DNA of 37,678 bases, from positions 1-37,678 of the forward strand of contig DXCU01000050.1 of the NCBI GenBank assembly GCA_019115845.1. The letters run 5' to 3'. Both the position numbers and the translations under genes were made by a program. Positions 5,822-13,395 of the stretch are shown piece by piece (positions within the stretch are counted from its first letter, which is position 1; each line of letters starts with the position of its first letter). This stretch comes from Candidatus Rubneribacter avistercoris (lineage in GTDB: Bacteria > Actinomycetota > Coriobacteriia > Coriobacteriales > Eggerthellaceae). The notes beneath the pieces are model-generated. The model saw only the letters and a program-made list of their open reading frames with translations, searched no databases and had not been told where the DNA came from.

Positions 5822-7381
5822 TTATTTATATGCGTCAATCTCGCTTTTCGTCCACTCGACCAACGCTGCCGACTCCTTGTCTTCCGTTGCTGCGTATTTC
5901 CCGGCAATCTTGCCAAAGACCAGCGCCTGGATAAGGCCATTGCCGCTCATATAGGCTGCTCCACCGCGCGAAGAGAACCCTTCGGTGCAACCACCTGCCG
6001 CGTAAAGACCTTTGATGATGCTTTTATCGGGGCGCAGCACATGGCCGGCAACATCGGTTGCCATACCGCCCTGCGTGTGACGAATCTCGCCGGTTATTTT
6101 CACCGCATAATAGGGACCATCGAAGTTTTCAGGAAGATGCGAGCGATTGAACTTGTCCTCGCCCTTCATTATGCCTTCCTGATACTCGTTGATCGTCTTC
6201 TCGAGCGTTGCCGCATCGGCCCCAATGGCAGCTGCGAGTTCGGCTGGGTTTTCCCCTTTCATGACGATGCCGGCTTCTTCCCAGCTGGCGTACTTGGCGC
6301 TCTTTTCTATTTGGGCATTGGTGAAGCAAAGGTAAGCAATATGGTCGGTTTGGGCGATCACGTGCGGAGAAAGCTCCGAATAGCCACCGTATTCGCTCAT
6401 GAAGCGGTTGCCCTCCTGGTTCACGATAATGCCGCCATTGTTGGCAACGCCCTGCTCAAGGGTAGAGCCGTTGTCCACGCCATGAAACGCATGCCCCTGA
6501 TACGCGCCCATGTTCTGAAGCTCGGCCCCAAGCTCTTCGGCCCAAAGGATACCCTCCCCTGTTGCTCCCGGCGCAACCATGGGAAACGCGTTCACCGCTT
6601 CGGGGCAGTATTGGGCAAGCATTTCAGGATTGTTCGCAAAACCGCTTGACGCCAAAACGGTGTTTTTGGCAAGCATGGCCTTGTTTTCCCCATATGCACC
6701 CACTACTGATTCATCCTCATCGTCAAGGACGAGGCCGAGAATCTCGCAGTCGAGCATTTGCGTGATGCTCGGCTGCGAAGCCATGCTGGCAACGAGGGCG
6801 TCCATTAGACCCTGGCCGCCGTTATCGGTCGTATGCATGCGATAAGCCGTCTGGCCATAGTACAAAGTTTCGTCAAGCGTCCAAACGGCTCCGTGAGCCT
6901 CGGTCCACTCCACGATGTCTTTCGACTGTTCGCAAACCGTGTACACCAAATCGGGACGGACGCTGTAATTGCTCGGACGCATGATGTCCATGGCGCAGGC
7001 CCCGATGCTGTCGCTTTTGCCTTTCTCCACCTGCTGCTTCGTGCCGACGGCCGGGATCTTGCCGCTTGAAAGCATGGTCGCTCCGCCCAGCACGCTCACC
7101 TTCTCGCAAAGGACGATCTGCACCCCCTGTTCGGCTGCGCTGAGCGCCGCGCAAACGCCCGCGCCGCCGCCACCGACCACCAGCACGTCGGTTTCAATCT
7201 GCTCCATGTCCGTGACTTCGTTCTTGAACTTGGCGTACTTGAAGGCGGAGGAATCCGGCGAGCCGGCGGAATTGGTTTCACCGCTTGATGGCGAGCATGC
7301 CGAAAGCGCTCCCGCCGAAGCGATTGCGGCCGAACCGAGCGCAAACCCCTTGAGCACGTCCCTGCGCGTAAGATTTCCCAT
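5822..7381 (-). CDS. Tat-exported FAD-dependent fumarate-reductase-like flavoprotein (lipoprotein)
   Basis: 519 aa. The N terminus has a twin-arginine signal (LTRRDVLKGF, Arg6-Arg7) ending in a lipobox (ALSAC, Cys29), so the protein should be exported folded and lipid-anchored. The FAD fold begins at VLVVGGGGAGV (about residues 66-76). Near the C terminus GEIRHTQGG and SSRGGAAYMSGNGL match the His and catalytic Arg regions of flavocytochrome fumarate reductase and urocanate reductase, so it probably reduces an activated alkene or similar electron acceptor. It has no haem motif or FMN domain and so needs an external electron donor. The ATG at 7381 follows AGGAGG. A LysR regulator is divergent. 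Base composition is less GC-rich than the flanks. The substrate cannot be told from sequence. Confidence 0.93.
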   Translation of the reverse strand: MGNLTRRDVLKGFALGSAAIASAGALSACSPSSGETNSAGSPDSSAFKYAKFKNEVTDMEQIETDVLVVGGGGAGVCAALSAAEQGVQIVLCEKVSVLGGATMLSSGKIPAVGTKQQVEKGKSDSIGACAMDIMRPSNYSVRPDLVYTVCEQSKDIVEWTEAHGAVWTLDETLYYGQTAYRMHTTDNGGQGLMDALVASMASQPSITQMLDCEILGLVLDDEDESVVGAYGENKAMLAKNTVLASSGFANNPEMLAQYCPEAVNAFPMVAPGATGEGILWAEELGAELQNMGAYQGHAFHGVDNGSTLEQGVANNGGIIVNQEGNRFMSEYGGYSELSPHVIAQTDHIAYLCFTNAQIEKSAKYASWEEAGIVMKGENPAELAAAIGADAATLEKTINEYQEGIMKGEDKFNRSHLPENFDGPYYAVKITGEIRHTQGGMATDVAGHVLRPDKSIIKGLYAAGGCTEGFSSRGGAAYMSGNGLIQALVFGKIAGKYAATEDKESAALVEWTKSEIDAYK

Positions 7382-7717
7382 AGTTTCCTCCTTTGCCCTT
7401 GGATGTGGAACGCTGAGCGCCCGCACCGTTCGTCCAGTGCCGCATGCCCAACCATCCACCTGTTCAGCTGCACATTACGGCCGACAAAGGACCATGAAAA
7501 GAAACTCTTTTGCCCGATCTCACGCCAACTTCGGTTTTACATCACGATATAACCCCATTTCACGTTGCTAACATACGAATAATTCCTATTAAACTAATAG
7601 AGTTTTAGCGTTGCGATCCCTTGGGATTTCCCTATACTTGACGTACGGAGGATAGTCGCGGAAGCATCTGCTAAGGTCAAGAAAGGTTTTCTTCCGCGAA
7701 ATCAAGGAGGGCGCCTG
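7382..7717. other. Divergent regulatory region, flavoprotein / LysR
   Basis: 336 bp of relatively AT-rich DNA with no gene. It holds an inverted repeat CTATTA-N3-TAATAG (7586-7600), a short dyad ATCCC-TT-GGGAT (7616-7627) and a rightward promoter candidate TTGCGA-N16-TATACT (7611-7638) for the LysR gene. The repeat is a reasonable LysR binding site. No clear flavoprotein promoter was found. Confidence 0.6.
7611..7638 (+). promoter_or_regulatory. Candidate promoter of the LysR gene
   Basis: TTGCGA (7611-7616), 16 nt, TATACT (7633-7638), 80 nt before the start codon. The ATCCC/GGGAT dyad lies at the -35 end of the spacer. Confidence 0.5.
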
Positions 7718-8635
7718 ATGGCAAAATTCCGCATGGACCCCGATAAGAAACGTTATTTCTGCACGCTCTGCCTAACGGGCAATATAGCCCAAGCGGCCGA
7801 AAAACTTCACCTTTCGCGGCAAGCGCTGTCAAAAAGTATGCGCACTCTGGAAAAAGAACTGCAAGCGCAGCTTTTCATCCGAGGCAGAAGGGGCGTCAAG
7901 TTGACCCCGGCAGGGCGCGTTCTTCTGCGCTATCTTCGCGAGGAGGACAGACTTTGGGATACCTGTCGGGCGGACATCCGCAAGGCGAGTAAAACGATGC
8001 CGGAGCGCATCCGCATCGGATTGCTGAGCATGTATGTCGGATACGATCAAAAACGCGCCTTCCTCTCGAGTTTCAAAGAGGATTCTCATATTGAAGTCGA
8101 TGTGATAGATGGAGATCATGACGCTTTCTGGAACGCCATAGCGCAAAGGGAGATGGACTTCGCATTCACCATTCGGCCGCCGGCCGATTTCGAGCTTCCG
8201 GCTATCAAGCTCTGCGATGACACGCTCTCCGTTTTGCTTGGCGAGGACAATCCCCTCGCCCGGAAGAAACTGATTGATTTCAAGATTGATCTACGTGGCA
8301 AGACCATCATCCAGACAAGCCCCTATAAAGGAAGGCTTTACGAGAAAACGTTTCGCGATCACGGCATAAGGCAGGAGGCGCTTTTGCACGACAAGAACCT
8401 CATGCTTGCCAGGGTGTCGACGAGCGAGGACTTGTTTATCATTCAGACCCAATACGCCAAAGCTCTGGTCACCGACCATGTCTGCATTCGCCCGCTTGTC
8501 AACGCGCCAATCGAGATGGACTCGATGTTCGTGTTTCATCCCGATCTAAGCCAAACAGCGCGTACCGTCGCCAAGAAGCTCCTTTCCCCGTACGGCAAAG
8601 AGCTTGAGCTAGAGTCTCTTCTTTCACGAGGTTGA
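7718..8635 (+). CDS. LysR-family transcriptional regulator
   Basis: 305 aa. The N-terminal winged helix-turn-helix reads GNIAQAAEKLHLSRQALSKS (21-40) followed by LEKELQAQLFIRGRRGVKLTPAG, the classic LysR signature. A linker helix and a two-lobed effector domain follow (about 95-300). LysR proteins usually control the divergent neighbour in response to a small molecule, here the flavoprotein reductase at 5822-7381, so the effector may be that enzyme's substrate (inference). ATG 7718 has AAGGAGG about 7 nt upstream. Codon use is less GC-biased than surrounding genes, as in the divergent partner, suggesting they moved as a pair. Confidence 0.94.
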   Translation: MAKFRMDPDKKRYFCTLCLTGNIAQAAEKLHLSRQALSKSMRTLEKELQAQLFIRGRRGVKLTPAGRVLLRYLREEDRLWDTCRADIRKASKTMPERIRIGLLSMYVGYDQKRAFLSSFKEDSHIEVDVIDGDHDAFWNAIAQREMDFAFTIRPPADFELPAIKLCDDTLSVLLGEDNPLARKKLIDFKIDLRGKTIIQTSPYKGRLYEKTFRDHGIRQEALLHDKNLMLARVSTSEDLFIIQTQYAKALVTDHVCIRPLVNAPIEMDSMFVFHPDLSQTARTVAKKLLSPYGKELELESLLSRG

Positions 8636-8701
8636 GCTTGAAGCAGCAGGTGGACTGACGCCGCATTGAGCACGGCGCAGCGAACGCCCCTTGTTCGGAA
8701 A

Positions 8702-8740
8702 GCGCCCCCGGCCGGCGCTCGGCTGCAGACCGGGGGGCGC
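8702..8740. terminator. GC-rich hairpin between convergent LysR and cytochrome genes
   Basis: GCGCCCCCGG (8702-8711) pairs with CCGGGGGGCGC (8730-8740), with one bulged G. It sits between the LysR stop (8635) and the cytochrome stop (8747). There is no good U-tract, so it is probably a shared, weak terminator. Confidence 0.45.
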
Positions 8741-8746
8741 CGCGCA

Positions 8747-9169
8747 TCACTCGGACGGCGTGTAGAATTCAGCAAGCGCTTCAACCTGCGCTTCCGTCAT
8801 GTTGTTGCACACAAGGGCCATCTCCTCGGAGACGATCAAGGCGGCTTCGGGAGATTCTGCCTTGTAGGTGAGCAGCCAATCGGTCAACGGATTCGGAGAC
8901 GATTGATCGGCGCCGCGGAAAGGAACCATCTCGTGGCAGGAGAAGCAGTGCTCTTCGATGAGCGTCACAGGGTCCGTCCCATCGTACGTCGAACTGTCAG
9001 CGATCGCGAAGCTCTCCGGCGCCTCGACTGCGCGAACGCCCTCGCCGAGAGTTGTGGATCCGGAGTCTGCCCCTGCATCGACTTTCTGTCCGGATGGGCT
9101 GCATGCGGTGAAAGCGCCCATGCAGATGGCAAGGCCGACCAACGCGCAAACCGAACGTTTCTTGATCAT
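8747..9169 (-). CDS. Monohaem cytochrome c lipoprotein
   Basis: 140 aa. The signal peptide ends in a lipobox (GAFTAC, Cys23), so it should be anchored on the outer face of the cytoplasmic membrane. One haem c motif is present, CFSCH (75-79); possible distal ligands are Met81, Met117 or Met124, the last within a C-terminal helix (NNMTEAQVEALAEFY) that resembles class I cytochromes c. The gene follows the flavoprotein at 9194-10888 by 24 bp on the same strand, so it very probably passes electrons to it. In flavocytochrome c fumarate reductases the haem and flavin domains are fused; here they are separate. Covalent haem attachment machinery must be encoded elsewhere. Confidence 0.9.
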   Translation of the reverse strand: MIKKRSVCALVGLAICMGAFTACSPSGQKVDAGADSGSTTLGEGVRAVEAPESFAIADSSTYDGTDPVTLIEEHCFSCHEMVPFRGADQSSPNPLTDWLLTYKAESPEAALIVSEEMALVCNNMTEAQVEALAEFYTPSE

Positions 9170-9193
9170 TTCTTCGTTCTCCTTTCCAGATCG

Positions 9194-10888
9194 TCAGTCC
9201 CACGGCTCGGTTGCCGCCGCAGCTTGTCCAGCAATGCGCCCGAAGGCAAGGTTCTCCCCTATGTTCGCGCCGAACGTCGTGTAAAGGTGTCCATGGGTAT
9301 GGGCGACGGTGCCGCATGCGAACAGATGAGGAATGGGTTCTCCGTTGGGATCGAGGATTTGCGCGTGACCGTTCTTCTCGGGACCTCCCGAGGTGCTGTA
9401 CAAGGCGGGACTCAGCTTGATGGCGTAGTATGGAGCAGTGACTATGGGGGCCATGTCCTTGGCAGCACGTTGGAAGTCCTCGTCAACCCCCGTTTCGGCA
9501 AAGGCGTTGAACCGGCTGACCGTTGCCACGAGGTTCTCTTTCACAACCCTCGCGCCATCTTCGTCGTATGCGTTTATCTTGTCGGCGAGGTCCTCTATCG
9601 TGTCCGCCTTCAGGATGACCCCTTCTTCGATCTCGCGCGAGTTGTCCTCGCTCCAGCCCTCTGCCGCTCCGCCTATCTCGGGAGGAATGACGGTCAGGCC
9701 GTCCGATCCCATGACGAGCGGACCCGCCGTGCGCACGCTTTCGTCGAAGATCAGCCAGTTGGGGATGTCTATGTACCCGGTGTTGTCGGCCGCCTGCGTC
9801 CAATCGAGGTCGCCGTACTGCAGCCAGAACCGATGAGGGTTGCCCAAGGGCGTTTCCTGTATCCAGCGGTTGCCGATGGCGTTTGTCCACAGCCAGCTTT
9901 TCGCCTTCAAGGCCATGTCTATCCTGTTCGCCCAGGCAAGCGTGGAGGCGGACGTGACGAACGAGGGCCAGGTGCCGCATGCGAAGGTCATGTTGGACAA
10001 GGCGGCTCCGGCCTTCATGGCCATCTTCAGCCCGTCGCCTATGTTGTAGGGTGCCTCGCAGGAGACGTACCCGGAGTCAGGACGCATGAACCTCCTGATC
10101 AAATCAGGATTATGCGAGAACCCTCCCGAGGCGATGATAACGCCGCGCCGCGCTTTCAGGAAGATCTCCTTGTCGCCTTGCAGAGCCTTCACGCCCTTCA
10201 CGAGGCGGGTCGTCCCGTCCTGCACCAAATCGATTCCGCGGGTTCCGAACATGATCTCCACGTTGTCCATCCTGTCGATGATGGAGTTCGTGAATTGATA
10301 GAGCATCAGGCCGCGACCTGCAACCTGGTTCCCGTCTATCGCGTCGGCGTGCGGCAGGTTCGGATAGTCCGCTCCGGCGAACGGATCGTTCCTCAAACCG
10401 CCGGGAGGGTTGCACAGCCCGTGGCCGCTGTTCGAAGGCGCCCAGGGTATGTTGTGGTTCGTCAGCCAATTGCGTGTTTGGCTAATGCCCTCGGCCCAAG
10501 CCTCGGCCAGCTCGTCTGACACGCATCCATGGCACGACACCTTCAGGTACTCCGCAGCGCCCGCCGGGTCGTCCGTCGAAAGGAAGTAGGCGCCGCTCAT
10601 ACGGGAGGTCCCGCCTCCTTCGATAGGGGCCGCCTCTATGACGATGACGTCCGCGCCGTCCTCTCCGGCGCATATCGCCGCGATCGCCCCTGCCCCGCCG
10701 TAACCGATCACCACAACATCTGTCTCGTGATCCCAGGCTGGGGTCTGGGCGTCGTCTGCGTAGGCCGGCTCCATCTTCCCCATGGCGGCGAGGCCGGCCG
10801 TGGCGACCGCACCGCCAGCCGCCATCTTGAGGAAGCTTCTCCGGGATCGCGGTTTTGCATGCGACATCCCGCAAGCAGTCTTCTTCAT
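9194..10888 (-). CDS. Tat-exported FAD-binding oxidoreductase with divergent active site
   Basis: 564 aa. The twin-arginine motif SRRSFLK (Arg16-Arg17) precedes a hydrophobic stretch and a likely cleavage site after AYA (about residue 44). The FAD-binding fold starts at VVVIGYGGAGAIAA (58-71), and the family is fumarate reductase / 3-ketosteroid dehydrogenase flavoprotein. Where the canonical members have HTxGG and a catalytic Arg before the C-terminal GGN, this one reads LYSTSGGPEKNGHAQIL and HLYTTFGANIGENL, so the usual His and Arg are absent and the substrate should differ from fumarate or urocanate. It is the first gene of a pair with a haem c lipoprotein and is divergent from a 12-TM LuxR regulator. 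GGAGAGGAG lies upstream of the ATG. Confidence 0.92.
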   Translation of the reverse strand: MKKTACGMSHAKPRSRRSFLKMAAGGAVATAGLAAMGKMEPAYADDAQTPAWDHETDVVVIGYGGAGAIAAICAGEDGADVIVIEAAPIEGGGTSRMSGAYFLSTDDPAGAAEYLKVSCHGCVSDELAEAWAEGISQTRNWLTNHNIPWAPSNSGHGLCNPPGGLRNDPFAGADYPNLPHADAIDGNQVAGRGLMLYQFTNSIIDRMDNVEIMFGTRGIDLVQDGTTRLVKGVKALQGDKEIFLKARRGVIIASGGFSHNPDLIRRFMRPDSGYVSCEAPYNIGDGLKMAMKAGAALSNMTFACGTWPSFVTSASTLAWANRIDMALKAKSWLWTNAIGNRWIQETPLGNPHRFWLQYGDLDWTQAADNTGYIDIPNWLIFDESVRTAGPLVMGSDGLTVIPPEIGGAAEGWSEDNSREIEEGVILKADTIEDLADKINAYDEDGARVVKENLVATVSRFNAFAETGVDEDFQRAAKDMAPIVTAPYYAIKLSPALYSTSGGPEKNGHAQILDPNGEPIPHLFACGTVAHTHGHLYTTFGANIGENLAFGRIAGQAAAATEPWD

Positions 10889-10927
10889 AAGCTCTTCTCC
10901 TCTCCTTTCGATGACGCTTGATATATA

Positions 10928-10964
10928 ATCGGATACGCTTGAGAGGGGACTCAGCGCATCCGAT
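10928..10964. promoter_or_regulatory. Inverted repeat operator between flavoprotein and LuxR regulator
   Basis: ATCGGATACGC (10928-10938) and GCGCATCCGAT (10954-10964) are inverted copies with one mismatch, separated by 15 nt. They lie in the 88-bp divergent interval. TATAAT at 10924-10929 abuts the left arm. Probably the site of the adjacent LuxR regulator; the regulator assignment is inferred. Confidence 0.6.
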
Positions 10965-10976
10965 GCTGCTTATTCA

Positions 10977-12503
10977 ATGCGAAAAGCCTTTTCGCGAACA
11001 GAAACGAAACGGGTGGTTTTCGGAATGACCTATAACACGAAACGTGCCATTGACGTTGTTGGCGCAGATCGGGATGGGGGCAAGGGGGGATTGCCCGGAT
11101 CTCCGTTACGCACGGCGGCCGATTTTCTCAAGTCGGGATCGTTTCGCTGGTACGAGTTCGGCTTTTGCTTTTGCTGGGCGTTTCAGCTCTCGTTCGCCCA
11201 CTTTGGAATCATCCAAAACATCGTGCCCGCCCATTACGAGGCGGGCGTGCTTGCCGAACGCCTTTCGCTTCCCTTCGCCGTCCTCGCGCTCGCGCTGGCC
11301 GCCACCCGCCTCTCGCGTCCGGTCGGACTGAGGAAGGGTCCTTGGGTGGCCGGCTTCTTCCAGGCGCTTGCCATCGCGTGCATCTGCGCTTCTGCGCTGA
11401 CCGGGGTCCATGGTGCGATCCTCGTCCCTGTTGCGGGACTTTTCGTGGGCGTCTCGTCGGGAATGTTCCTGTCCCTGTGGCATCGGTTTTTCGGGACGCA
11501 GGAGCGCGGAAGGGCCATCGTGATCATGGTCTCCTCCTGGCTTCTGGCGAACTGCATCGCAAAGGCCCTCCCCCTCCTTCCTCATCCTGCGGTGTTGGCG
11601 ATCCTCGCTTTGATCCTTCCGCCGCTGTCGACGGGCACGCTTTTGAAGAGCGCGCGCCTCGACTCCTTCCAGGGTTCTTTCCCCGCGTTTCGCGAGGCGG
11701 CGCGCGACCTATGGAGGCCTTCCGTAAGCCTTATGCTCCTCGCGTTGTTCTGGCAGCTGTTCCTGTGGCTCTCGCACGCTGGAGAGAACGGCTCCGCCGG
11801 GGATCTCGATATCGCCCTCATTTTCGTTGCCGTCGCTTTCACCCTTGCCCTCTCTTGCTCCGATTCGTTTGGAGCGGGCAGGGTTTTCCAGGCGCTGGTG
11901 CCCGTTGTCGCAACGCTGCTCGTCGTGTTTCCCTTCGCGCCGGTCGGGCAGAGCGAGCTTTTCCGCAACGCTTTCTTCCTCTGCTTCGAGGTGCTGTGCT
12001 TTTCGCTGATGTGCCTCTGCGTTGAAACAAGCCAGGCCAAATCCTGGGAGCCGCAGTACGTGTTCTCGCTCGTGCTTCTGCCGGAGTATTTCGGCTTGGG
12101 CGCAGGCTATGCGGGAGGGATGCTTCTCGATGCGGTCAAGACGGGCATTCCCCTGCTTTCCATCGGGGCCAGCTTGGTGGGGATATACCTTCTCTGCATC
12201 ACGGCCTTCTTGGTTCTTCGGGTTCGCGGTTCCGGAAGAAAGGGCGAGGCGAAAAAGGGATCCTCTCCCGAAAATGACGCCTCCCTGCCGTCTCTTCAGG
12301 CGATCGCGAAGGAAAAGCGTCTGACGCGTCGTGAAACCGAGGTGTTCATGTACCTTGCCAAAGGCTACAGCCTGCCCTCTATCGGGGAGGAGCTGTGCGT
12401 GTCGGTCAACACATTGAAGCGCCATACGTCCAACATCTATGCGAAAATGGAAATACACACCAGGCAGGAGCTCATCGCTTTGGTTCAAGAGGCTCTGAGA
12501 TAA
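10977..12503 (+). CDS. LuxR-family regulator with ~12-TM sensor domain
   Basis: 508 aa from ATG 10977. Many hydrophobic helices resembling a transporter (about residues 60-420) are followed by a basic linker and a C-terminal LuxR helix-turn-helix, LTRRETEVFMYLAKGY then LPSIGEELCVSVNTLKRHTS. Proteins of this architecture are abundant in Eggerthellaceae next to respiratory reductase genes. The membrane part presumably senses a ligand while the HTH binds promoter DNA from the membrane. It is divergent from the flavoprotein/cytochrome pair. The start is uncertain: ATG 10977 has no ribosome-binding site, and ATG 11025, 48 nt downstream, has only a weak one. Confidence 0.9.
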   Translation: MRKAFSRTETKRVVFGMTYNTKRAIDVVGADRDGGKGGLPGSPLRTAADFLKSGSFRWYEFGFCFCWAFQLSFAHFGIIQNIVPAHYEAGVLAERLSLPFAVLALALAATRLSRPVGLRKGPWVAGFFQALAIACICASALTGVHGAILVPVAGLFVGVSSGMFLSLWHRFFGTQERGRAIVIMVSSWLLANCIAKALPLLPHPAVLAILALILPPLSTGTLLKSARLDSFQGSFPAFREAARDLWRPSVSLMLLALFWQLFLWLSHAGENGSAGDLDIALIFVAVAFTLALSCSDSFGAGRVFQALVPVVATLLVVFPFAPVGQSELFRNAFFLCFEVLCFSLMCLCVETSQAKSWEPQYVFSLVLLPEYFGLGAGYAGGMLLDAVKTGIPLLSIGASLVGIYLLCITAFLVLRVRGSGRKGEAKKGSSPENDASLPSLQAIAKEKRLTRRETEVFMYLAKGYSLPSIGEELCVSVNTLKRHTSNIYAKMEIHTRQELIALVQEALR

Positions 12504-12547
12504 GGCGCCTGATCAAAGGCACACGGTTCCCAAGGAGGAAGCCTTCG

Positions 12548-13111
12548 ATGGTTGTGAAGCGTGCGGTACCCTTTTTGCTGGCGGGAGCGTTGGCGCTCGC
12601 GGGCATTTTGCCGGCTACGGGCTGCGGGCCCAGCGCCGAGGAGACGATAACGGGCGAAGCGGTCGAGAGCTTGGAGGCCGTCAAAGCGCAGCGCCCCGAG
12701 CTCATGGACGCGCTGGGCGCCGATCCGGCCTTGGAGGGGCTTGGGGCGCTCGGCGTCGACGCGAGGGCTTTCCTCTCGTCTTACCTGGCAGGGTTCGACT
12801 ACCGGATTGAGGATGTGTCCGCCGAGGGCGACGAGGCGACGGTCACCATCGTTTTGACCTGCAAGAGCATGAAGGCGTTCAACGAGGAGCTGGACCGGTT
12901 TGCGGAGGGCCTCGCCTCGGACGAATCGGTGCCGAACATGACCCAGGAGGAGCTGAACGGGCTGGTCGCTCAAGCGGCGATCGAGACGATGGAGGCGCTT
13001 TCGCCTGCAGAAACCGCCCCCATCGCATTGTCTTTCAAGCGCGAGGAGGGCCTGTGGAAGCCCGCTGCGGGCTCGGAGGCGGCCCTGACAGGCGCGCTCC
13101 TCGGCACCTGA
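12548..13111 (+). CDS. Predicted lipoprotein of unknown function
   Basis: 187 aa. The signal peptide and lipobox LPATGC (Cys26) indicate a membrane-anchored exported protein. The mature part is acidic and helical with a central strand-rich section (YRIEDVSAEGDEATVTIVLTC) followed by a long helix and a C-terminal KREEGLWKPA, a pattern like small DUF lipoproteins with an NTF2- or cystatin-like fold. I do not recognise the family. ATG 12548 is preceded by AAGGAGG at spacing 9; the frame is open further upstream but without a signal. It starts 44 bp after the LuxR gene on the same strand and may be co-transcribed. Confidence 0.8.
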   Translation: MVVKRAVPFLLAGALALAGILPATGCGPSAEETITGEAVESLEAVKAQRPELMDALGADPALEGLGALGVDARAFLSSYLAGFDYRIEDVSAEGDEATVTIVLTCKSMKAFNEELDRFAEGLASDESVPNMTQEELNGLVAQAAIETMEALSPAETAPIALSFKREEGLWKPAAGSEAALTGALLGT

Positions 13112-13234
13112 CGCCCCTCCCCTTCGCGGCGCCTTCGAGGATACCGTTCGGTAACCGACGTCCCCGATCCCTGGCGTCGTTTGGGCGCAGGCGGTATGCT
13201 GGCCTCGGCAGGCCCACGATGCGAAGGAGGAACC

Positions 13235-13309
13235 ATGGGATACGCGATTTCCCTGCTGTGCTTCGCGGGCGTCGCGATGTGCATATCGCTCGTGCGGCGC
13301 CTTGTGTGA
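13235..13309 (+). CDS. 24-aa hydrophobic micropeptide
   Basis: A strong ribosome-binding site (AAGGAGG, 13224-13230) precedes ATG 13235. The product is 24 aa, almost entirely one membrane helix (AISLLCFAGVAMCISLV) ending in RRLV, so the positive end should stay in the cytoplasm. The last four codons form the 5' arm of a terminator hairpin, and the stop falls in its loop. A possible -10 (TATGCT, near 13194) lies upstream. No function can be assigned. The ideal ribosome-binding site and matched terminator make translation likely; it could instead be a leader peptide. Confidence 0.6.
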   Translation: MGYAISLLCFAGVAMCISLVRRLV

Positions 13310-13325
13310 GACAAGGCGCCTTTCT
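13296..13325 (+). terminator. Intrinsic terminator overlapping the micropeptide gene
   Basis: GGCGCCTTGT (13296-13305), loop GTGAG, ACAAGGCGCC (13311-13320), then TTTCTT. A perfect 10-bp stem with a T-rich tail. Confidence 0.85.
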
Positions 13326-13335
13326 TGAACAGGCG

Positions 13336-13370
13336 AAGGCCCGCCCCCGCAACTTCCGGGGGCGGGCCTT
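13336..13370. terminator. Second strong hairpin, upstream of the ridA-type stop
   Basis: GGCCCGCCCCCG (13338-13349) pairs perfectly with 13357-13368 across a 7-nt loop, and AA/TT pairs extend the stem to 13336-13370. Pyrimidine-rich DNA follows on the + strand. It lies 26 bp past the stop of the - strand triple-RidA gene, so it may serve both directions. Confidence 0.7.
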
Positions 13371-13395
13371 CTCTCTTCTGCTCCCCTTTTCGCCT

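Noticed and set aside
9194..10888. Calling this gene fumarate reductase or 3-ketosteroid dehydrogenase
   Set aside because: The fold fits the superfamily, but the residues diagnostic of fumarate reduction are missing and steroid specificity cannot be read from the sequence.
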